Below, in pieces: positions 61,386 to 64,000 of a stretch of 64,000 bases of DNA (position 1 is its first letter; every line of letters begins with the position of its first letter). Source of the DNA: Methylomicrobium lacus LW14 (GTDB taxonomy: Bacteria; Pseudomonadota; Gammaproteobacteria; Methylococcales; Methylomonadaceae); the NCBI RefSeq assembly GCF_000527095.1, contig NZ_AZUN01000001.1:434001-498000 (forward strand). Reading direction: 5' to 3'. The notes beneath the pieces are model-generated. The model saw nothing but the letters and a program-made list of their open reading frames with translations, had not been told where the DNA came from and did not search any database. A program made the translations under genes and the position numbers.

Positions 61386-61772
61386 GCTGATTCTTGAAAT
61401 GGCATCTTGAAACACCTCAATTTCTTTGCCATCGCCCAGCTCCACCAAATATTTCGGTACTGGCCGAATCCGCAGCAAAGAGACCACTGCGCCACGCCCA
61501 ACTTCATTGATCTCGACAGCTTCATTCAGCGAAAAAAGCACACCAGGAGGATTGTTTCCGGAAAACCAACTTTCTTCCTCTTCGAGCAGTATATCTTCGC
61601 CTTCACCGCTCATAAGCTCTCCAAACTCTTCTGGGCGCATTGATTTAATCTTTTTTTCGACGTCTCTACTGTAATGACGGTCGTTGGGATCATGAGTTGG
61701 GTATGATTTTCGTTGATATTGCTTAAGAAAGGCCCCTATATCTCCTTGAAGCCTGTCCTTGCGTTTACTCAT
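61380..61772 (-). CDS. Cassette 2 protein, unknown function
   Basis: 130 residues from MSKRKDRLQGDIGAFLKQY. A basic, Tyr-rich start is followed by an acidic middle (EDILLEEEESWF) and a C-terminal half with GRGAVVSLLRIRPVPKYLVE, which resembles a small beta-barrel. No family recognised. It starts 10 nt after the core of the first attC; its TAA stop overlaps its own attC. Confidence 0.75.
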   Translation of the reverse strand: MSKRKDRLQGDIGAFLKQYQRKSYPTHDPNDRHYSRDVEKKIKSMRPEEFGELMSGEGEDILLEEEESWFSGNNPPGVLFSLNEAVEINEVGRGAVVSLLRIRPVPKYLVELGDGKEIEVFQDAISRIST

Positions 61773-61782
61773 TCTTTACCAC

Positions 61783-61851
61783 ACATAACGTTTGAATTCA
61801 ACGGCCTTGCGCGGCTTTATGCGCAAGGTCCGGTGGAATGATGGGTTGGGC
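61783..61851 (-). repeat. attC site of cassette 1
   Basis: 69 bp, minus strand: inverse core GCCCAAC (61851-61845) and core GTTATGT (61789-61783). Long inner arms CCTTGCGC/GCGCAAGG. Cassette 1 starts after TTGGGC, complementary to this inverse core. Confidence 0.85.
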
Positions 61852-61855
61852 CTCG

Positions 61856-62500
61856 TCACCAGAACTTCCACCACGGAGAACGGGAACGTTTGTAGCGAAC
61901 CAACGGAATCGACTCAGGTTCAAGCAGTGAGGCATCTATATGGCCCTCAAGCTGGTAGCCGAACTGATCCTTCAAAGTCGCCTCCCCAAGTTCCAGTGGA
62001 TGAAACGGGAAAGGGTAGGCATCCTCTTCTTCGTCATCAACTGCGGGATGCGCTCCAGACCAGTACGGTTCTTCAAAAGGAAGGTGTTGTCCGATGTCTT
62101 CCATGATGCCGTTATCCGGAGACAGGCTCAGGGAACGTACTAGTTTTCCATTTGCCCACGTCGCATATGCAAACCAATCAACTACGCTGTGCATGGCGTG
62201 AAGCGTGACCGTTCCGTTGCCGCCAGCGGCGATGAACCGCTGGTGTAACTTTGATGGGTAGTCGATGCCAAATTCTTTGGCAGCGACTACCGATACCCCA
62301 GGAAAACAGCCTATATGTACCTCATCGTCTGGAGGACATGTATAGGAAAGATCACCGTCCCCAATTGGCTCAAGCCTCTCGCCCGGGAAGAGTGTTTCGG
62401 CCAGCTTCTGGGTTGCCTCTCTGTCCAACGACGGGTTCGCCGTGAACGCGTCACGGGCATTAGAGTCGGCAAGCACGAGCATCCAAGTTTTTGCACCCAT
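61856..62500 (-). CDS. Cassette 1 protein resembling DUF6928
   Basis: 214 residues starting MGAKTWMLVLADSNARDAF. Distinctive stretches are HIGCFPGVSVVAAKEFGID, HAMHSVVDWFAYATWANGK and SLSLSPDNGIMEDIGQHLPF, which match what I recall of DUF6928, a family of unknown function seen in actinobacteria and elsewhere. AGGAG lies 7 nt before the ATG, the best ribosome binding site in the array. It is the first cassette, 25 nt after the leading core site. The stop is 4 bp before its attC. Confidence 0.8.
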   Translation of the reverse strand: MGAKTWMLVLADSNARDAFTANPSLDREATQKLAETLFPGERLEPIGDGDLSYTCPPDDEVHIGCFPGVSVVAAKEFGIDYPSKLHQRFIAAGGNGTVTLHAMHSVVDWFAYATWANGKLVRSLSLSPDNGIMEDIGQHLPFEEPYWSGAHPAVDDEEEDAYPFPFHPLELGEATLKDQFGYQLEGHIDASLLEPESIPLVRYKRSRSPWWKFW

Positions 62501-62620
62501 AGATCAGCTCCTGAGGAATAAAGAGGCCCAACGCAAAGGTAAGGCGCGCGCTGGGGGCAAACCTTCAGCGAAGCCGCCGACCTTGATTAAAAAACAAACC
62601 TTCAAAACCGCCAACGGGCG

Positions 62621-62763
62621 GCGCGTCCCTTGTATCTTAACAGCGGTTATGATTAGCTACCATAACCTGAGGCAGAATGAGTTTGTGCGCGTCCCTTGTA
62701 TCTTAACAGCGGTTATGATTAGCTACCATAACCTGAGGCAGAATGAGTTTGTGCGCGTCCCTA
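62621..62763. repeat. 66-bp tandem direct repeat, 2.2 copies
   Basis: Units begin at 62621 and 62687 with GCGCGTCCCTTGTATCTTAA and are identical over 66 bp. A third copy starts at 62753 and breaks off after about 11 bp. Each unit contains the dyad GGTTATG...CATAACC. It lies between the first cassette and the IS110-type element. It resembles no family I know; it may be a recent duplication next to the insertion. Confidence 0.85.
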
Positions 62764-63900
62764 GGGTTAACCTTGTGTCAAAGAGAAAACCTTCTGTCTC
62801 GCTGCTGATGCCAATCTGAACACTGAACGGTAGCCAAGGGCCTCGACCCTGAATGCACAAGGCAAGTGAGCTCAGTTGGTTTACTTTAGCCATTCGGAGT
62901 AACTTTATGTTTTTCATAGGCATTGATGTTTCCAAAGCCAAGCTGGATTGCAGCCTGTTAGTGGATGTCTCTAGCAGTAAACGCCGGGCCAAATCGGTTG
63001 CCAATTCTAAAGCCGGCGTCGGCGAACTCCTGTCCTGGTGTGCGAAACAGCACGCCATGACTCAAGAACTTCACGCTATCCTGGAAGGCACGGGAGTCTA
63101 TCACGAACAGGCGGCGCTGGCTTTAGCCGATGCCGGAGTCACCGTCTCGATTGTCAATCCGGCTCAAGTCAAAGACTTTGGCCGTAGTCTCGGTGTTCGC
63201 ACTAAAACCGATGGCATCGATAGTTTGATCTTAGCCCGCTACGGCGCCTTGCTCAAGCCCAAGATTTGGACCCCGCCGTCCAGAGAGGCTCGAACCTTAC
63301 AAGTCTTATTGTCCCGCCGTGAAGCGATTGCCCAAGACCTGCAACGCGAGCGCAACCGGTTGGAAAAAGCCGATGTTATCGATACGCCATCCCGCGTCCA
63401 TCAGTCCATTGTCGATTCTGTTGCCTTTCTGGAGCAACAACTCAGCAAGCTCCAACAAGACATAGACAACCACATTGACAGGCATCCCAACTTAAAAGCC
63501 GACCGTGATCTGTTGCTCAGCATTCCAGCAGTCGGGCCGCAAGTCAGTAATCACTTGCTGTCCATTATTCATACCCACCACTTCCAATCGGCTGAGCAAT
63601 TGGCAGCTTATCTCGGGCTAGTGCCGGTGGAGAGGCAATCTGGCTCATCTGTTTTAGGTCGACCTCGCTTGTCTAAAGCGGGCCCTGCACAGATGCGGGC
63701 TATCCTTTATATGGCAGCTATCGTAGCAACCCGTTATAACCTCCACCTTAAAGCACTTTATCAACGGCTACAGGAACGGGGTAAATCGAAAATGTCCGCT
63801 CTATGTGCGGTAATGCGAAAACTGGTGCATTTGTGCTTTGGCGTTCTTAAGACCAGAGAGCCTTACCGATCTGACTATGGCGTTAAAGCTTGACTTTTAA
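62764..63900 (+). mobile_element. IS110-family insertion sequence, approximate ends
   Basis: A complete IS110-type transposase gene with about 140 bp of non-coding DNA upstream. IS110 elements lack clear terminal inverted repeats, so the ends given are only estimates: the left one from the break in the 66-bp repeat and the right one just after the transposase stop. In this family a non-coding end can encode a bridge RNA; the upstream 62764-62906 is the candidate region. A GTTAGAC motif at 63922-63928 resembles an integron core site. Confidence 0.45.
62907..63893 (+). CDS. IS110-family transposase
   Basis: 328 residues from MFFIGIDVSKAKLDCSLL. The N-terminal DEDD RuvC-like domain has D6 (GIDVSK), E in LEGTGVYHEQ and the acidic pair in RTKTDGIDS. 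The C-terminal transposase_20 domain has LLSIPAVGPQVSNHLL, LGLVPVERQSGSS and KAGPAQMRAILYMAA with its serine nucleophile region. Full length, so potentially active. The frame opens at 62853, but GIDVSK normally lies within the first ten residues, so 62907 is the start. Confidence 0.92.
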   Translation: MFFIGIDVSKAKLDCSLLVDVSSSKRRAKSVANSKAGVGELLSWCAKQHAMTQELHAILEGTGVYHEQAALALADAGVTVSIVNPAQVKDFGRSLGVRTKTDGIDSLILARYGALLKPKIWTPPSREARTLQVLLSRREAIAQDLQRERNRLEKADVIDTPSRVHQSIVDSVAFLEQQLSKLQQDIDNHIDRHPNLKADRDLLLSIPAVGPQVSNHLLSIIHTHHFQSAEQLAAYLGLVPVERQSGSSVLGRPRLSKAGPAQMRAILYMAAIVATRYNLHLKALYQRLQERGKSKMSALCAVMRKLVHLCFGVLKTREPYRSDYGVKA

Positions 63901-64000
63901 GACGGTATCTTTGACCGCCGGGTTAGACCGATTGTAAAACAGACCCTGGGCGAAGCCAAGGAAAAAAACGAGGGCCTGCGCCAGCAGAAAGTCCTTGCCG
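63901..64000 (+). CDS. Possible partial coding sequence after the IS element
   Basis: An open frame without a visible start runs to the right edge. It reads RPIVKQTLGEAKEKNEGLRQ at about 63928-63987, which looks like helical protein. It may be the 3' part of a gene cut by the IS110 element, or may start beyond the IS. No family can be named from 33 residues. Confidence 0.3.

Larger units (their letters stand above)
60179..62532 (-). mobile_element. Integron-type gene cassette array without integrase
   Basis: Five minus-strand cassettes in head-to-tail order, separated by four attC sites of 66-69 bp. Each open frame ends within 16 bp of, or overlapping, its attC and begins shortly after the previous core site, as expected. 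The leading edge carries a fifth core site GTTGGGC (62532-62526, minus strand), from a truncated attC or attI. No integron integrase is seen in the window, so this fits a CALIN (cluster of attC sites lacking an integrase) or an integron interrupted by the adjacent IS110-type element. Confidence 0.8.

Noticed and set aside
62442..62819. 125-codon plus-strand open frame
   Set aside because: It arises from the 66-bp tandem repeat (the same residues repeat) and overlaps the start of cassette 1 on the other strand.

Overview
The window looks like a gammaproteobacterial chromosome of moderately high GC. It carries several gene orders typical of that class: smc-zipA-ligA, lptF-lptG divergent from pepA-holC-valS, and pilB-pilC-pilD-coaE-zapD-yacG facing a Nudix/ThiE-like fusion and argJ. 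A methanotroph of the Methylococcales type would fit, but that is an impression from gene style; no methane-oxidation gene is present.

Layout. 1-2.9 kb: the end of a nucleotidyltransferase-like gene (open at the left edge), cysQ, a gamma-carbonic-anhydrase-like protein and a secreted protein. 3.0-9.3 kb: the helicase lhr and the GTPase typA/bipA on the minus strand. 9.5-10.3 kb: no protein gene, but a compact ORF-less group II intron. 10.3-14.7 kb: a secreted PKD/PxKF-domain protein, a PilZ protein, an orphan NarL-type regulator, a CxxC thioredoxin-fold protein and a UPF0114 membrane protein. 14.7-20.7 kb: metH and a set of small membrane or secreted proteins, including a 43-residue membrane peptide with its own promoter and terminator. 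20.8-30.5 kb: a TPR lipoprotein, smc-zipA-ligA, a diguanylate cyclase and glpK. 30.7-35.9 kb: small membrane/DUF4177 genes, a Pro-Val-Thr repeat lipoprotein next to a ShlB/FhaC-type outer membrane transporter, and a membrane protein. 35.9-59.7 kb: housekeeping and type IV pilus genes (lptFG, pepA, holC, valS, pilBCD, coaE, zapD, yacG, mutT-thiE, argJ, a PP-loop/TusA pair, pilU, putA, an ASCH-like protein, a second diguanylate cyclase, hemF and zur). A Zur operator lies between the divergent hemF and zur.

59.8-64 kb is accessory DNA. A frameshifted membrane gene abuts the end of an integron-type cassette array on the minus strand. The array has four intact attC sites of 66-69 bp, four complete cassettes and one truncated cassette. 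No integrase is visible. Its leading edge is followed by a 66-bp tandem repeat and a complete IS110-family transposase. Each cassette's attC begins with the complement of the core site that starts the same cassette, which supports the array and its orientation.

The observations most worth following are the ORF-less intron with a CGC catalytic triad set 3 nt after a stem-loop, the integrase-less cassette array of unknown genes, the repeat lipoprotein/TpsB-like pair, the 43-residue peptide gene and the Zur operator shared by hemF and zur.
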